DNA of 14,696 nt from an uncultured Collinsella sp. (GTDB lineage Bacteria; Actinomycetota; Coriobacteriia; Coriobacteriales; Coriobacteriaceae): positions 1-14,696 of the forward strand of contig UROO01000042.1 of NCBI GenBank assembly GCA_900549555.1. The letters run 5' to 3'. The notes beneath the pieces are model-generated. The model saw nothing but the letters and a program-made list of their open reading frames with translations, searched no databases and was not told the DNA's origin. The position numbers and the translations under genes were made by a program. Positions 13,806-14,696 of the stretch are shown one piece after another (the stretch's first letter is position 1; each line of letters begins with the position of its first letter).

Positions 13806-14648
13806 CTACAAAATAAATCGAAGGACGTCGGAACGAAGCATATAGACAAACAGCAGCGCAAAGAGCACGATGCCGACATAGCTGACGATCGTCTGCACCT
13901 TCAGCGGCAGCTCGCGACCGGCGACCTTTTGGATGATCTCGATAACCAGCTTTCCCCCGTCGAGCGGCGGAATGGGCAGCAGGTTCATAAAGCCCAGCGA
14001 GAACGAGATGAGCGCGGCAAATGTCAAGAAGGTCGCGGGGCCGGCTGCCGCCGCCTGAGAAGACATGACGCTGATGCCAACAATCGAGCTGGACTGATCG
14101 AGTATCTCCATCGTATGCTGCGGCTGCAGCAGACGCATAACGCCCTCAGCAGTCTGCTGAACATAGGAGAACGACAGGCGCGCCGAGGTGATAGGGTCCA
14201 AATGGACCACCTGCGTAGAAGCATAAACGCCCAAACGCTCGTCCTCCTTGAGCGCAACCGAGGTCGAAAGTTTCTTGCCGTCGCGCTGGTACTCAATGGC
14301 GATATCGTCCTGACCGGCAGCCTTGCCGATGGCATCATACACATCCATCCAGCTGGAGCAGGACACGCCATCGACACTAAGAATCGTGTCGCCGGCCTCG
14401 ATGCCCGCCTTGGCGGCTATCGAGCCTTCTTCGACCTGACCGATCACATTGCTATCGACCGGCACCGATACGCCGGCGATAGAGTAGATGCTCATAAGCA
14501 GCAAAAAGCCCGTCAGGATATTGACGAGAATGCCCGCGAGCAGCATAAAGGCACGCTTGAGAAAACCCTGGCCCAGATAGGTATGCGAACGCTCCTGCTC
14601 AAGAAACTCCGAAGCAGTGACCGGCAGTTCCCACACATCGCCCTCGGC
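13806..14648 (-). CDS. rseP: Site-2 intramembrane metalloprotease RseP, N-terminus missing
   Basis: Zinc protease that cleaves membrane-embedded substrates such as anti-sigma factors. 280 genuine residues remain; the N-terminal part with the first membrane helix and the HExxH zinc motif lies beyond the contig end. What is left begins AEGDVWELP and includes the FLKRAFMLLAGILVNILTGF membrane helix, a PDZ domain (around EGSIAAKAGIEAGDTILSVDG) and the second catalytic region NLLPIPPLDGG, whose aspartate is a zinc ligand in the family. A last helix follows (VGIVLFALLFVYML). The five residues MYKRQ that an open frame would put first are adapter. dxr often precedes this gene in related genomes, but that cannot be seen here. 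Confidence 0.95.
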   Translation of the reverse strand, partial: AEGDVWELPVTASEFLEQERSHTYLGQGFLKRAFMLLAGILVNILTGFLLLMSIYSIAGVSVPVDSNVIGQVEEGSIAAKAGIEAGDTILSVDGVSCSSWMDVYDAIGKAAGQDDIAIEYQRDGKKLSTSVALKEDERLGVYASTQVVHLDPITSARLSFSYVQQTAEGVMRLLQPQHTMEILDQSSSIVGISVMSSQAAAAGPATFLTFAALISFSLGFMNLLPIPPLDGGKLVIEIIQKVAGRELPLKVQTIVSYVGIVLFALLFVYMLRSDVLRFIL

Positions 14649-14696
14649 CTGTCTCTTATACACATCTCCGAGCCCACGAGACGGACTCCTATCTCG
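14649..14696. other. Nextera/Illumina i7-side adapter (artefact)
   Basis: Positions 14649-14667 are the Tn5 mosaic end (CTGTCTCTTATACACATCT) and 14668-14682 the Read 2 tail (CCGAGCCCACGAGAC). Positions 14683-14690 (GGACTCCT) sit where the i7 barcode belongs, and ATCTCG begins the P7 oligo. From memory the barcode equals Nextera N705. Biological sequence ends at 14648. Confidence 0.98.

Noticed and set aside
13793..13879. Longer N-terminus for ispG starting near 13879
   Set aside because: The extra residues lie inside the rseP coding end, are Cys/Ser/Leu-rich and unlike any IspG, and have no ribosome binding site.

Overview
The window looks like a chromosomal contig from an actinobacterium of the class Coriobacteriia, most likely Collinsella or a close relative. 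This is inferred from the GC-rich codon use, the gene set and the protein sequences as I remember them; no database search was possible. All genes are ordinary core metabolism or translation genes except one small transposase-bearing insertion. The first 48 and last 48 bases are not biological: they are Illumina Nextera adapters with their index barcodes, and they truncate the gene at each end.

Left third (minus strand, read right to left): a UMP biosynthesis operon in the order pyrR-pyrB-pyrC-pyrK-pyrD-pyrF. The genes overlap or nearly touch, apart from a 92-nt gap between pyrC and pyrK that holds a terminator-like hairpin. Upstream of pyrR is a structured leader with a candidate PyrR-binding hairpin, an intrinsic terminator and a third hairpin next to the ribosome binding site. 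PyrR itself is encoded first, so the operon is probably autoregulated by attenuation. pyrF is cut by the left adapter close to its natural end; carAB and pyrE are not in the window.

Middle: rpmB (zinc-ribbon ribosomal protein L28) is transcribed divergently from the pyr operon and ends at a strong terminator. Immediately after it lies a 1.05-kb element: a REP-associated, IS200-like tyrosine transposase flanked by 53-bp imperfect inverted repeats. Each repeat carries two copies of CATTGGGGACAG around a small hairpin. Further CCAATGAGCGG copies occur inside and just outside the right end. Then come a 30-bp palindrome and adhE, a full-length bifunctional aldehyde/alcohol dehydrogenase central to fermentation, followed by a small APH/choline-kinase-fold phosphotransferase of unknown substrate and a bidirectional terminator.

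Right third (minus strand): rseP (N-terminus missing), ispG and proS, in the order common in Gram-positive and actinobacterial genomes, with proS ending at its own terminator. ispG and proS abut exactly.

I did not find a convincing undescribed multi-gene system. The signals most worth a second look are the inverted-repeat architecture of the transposase element, the pyr leader, the pyrC-pyrK hairpin and the palindrome upstream of adhE.
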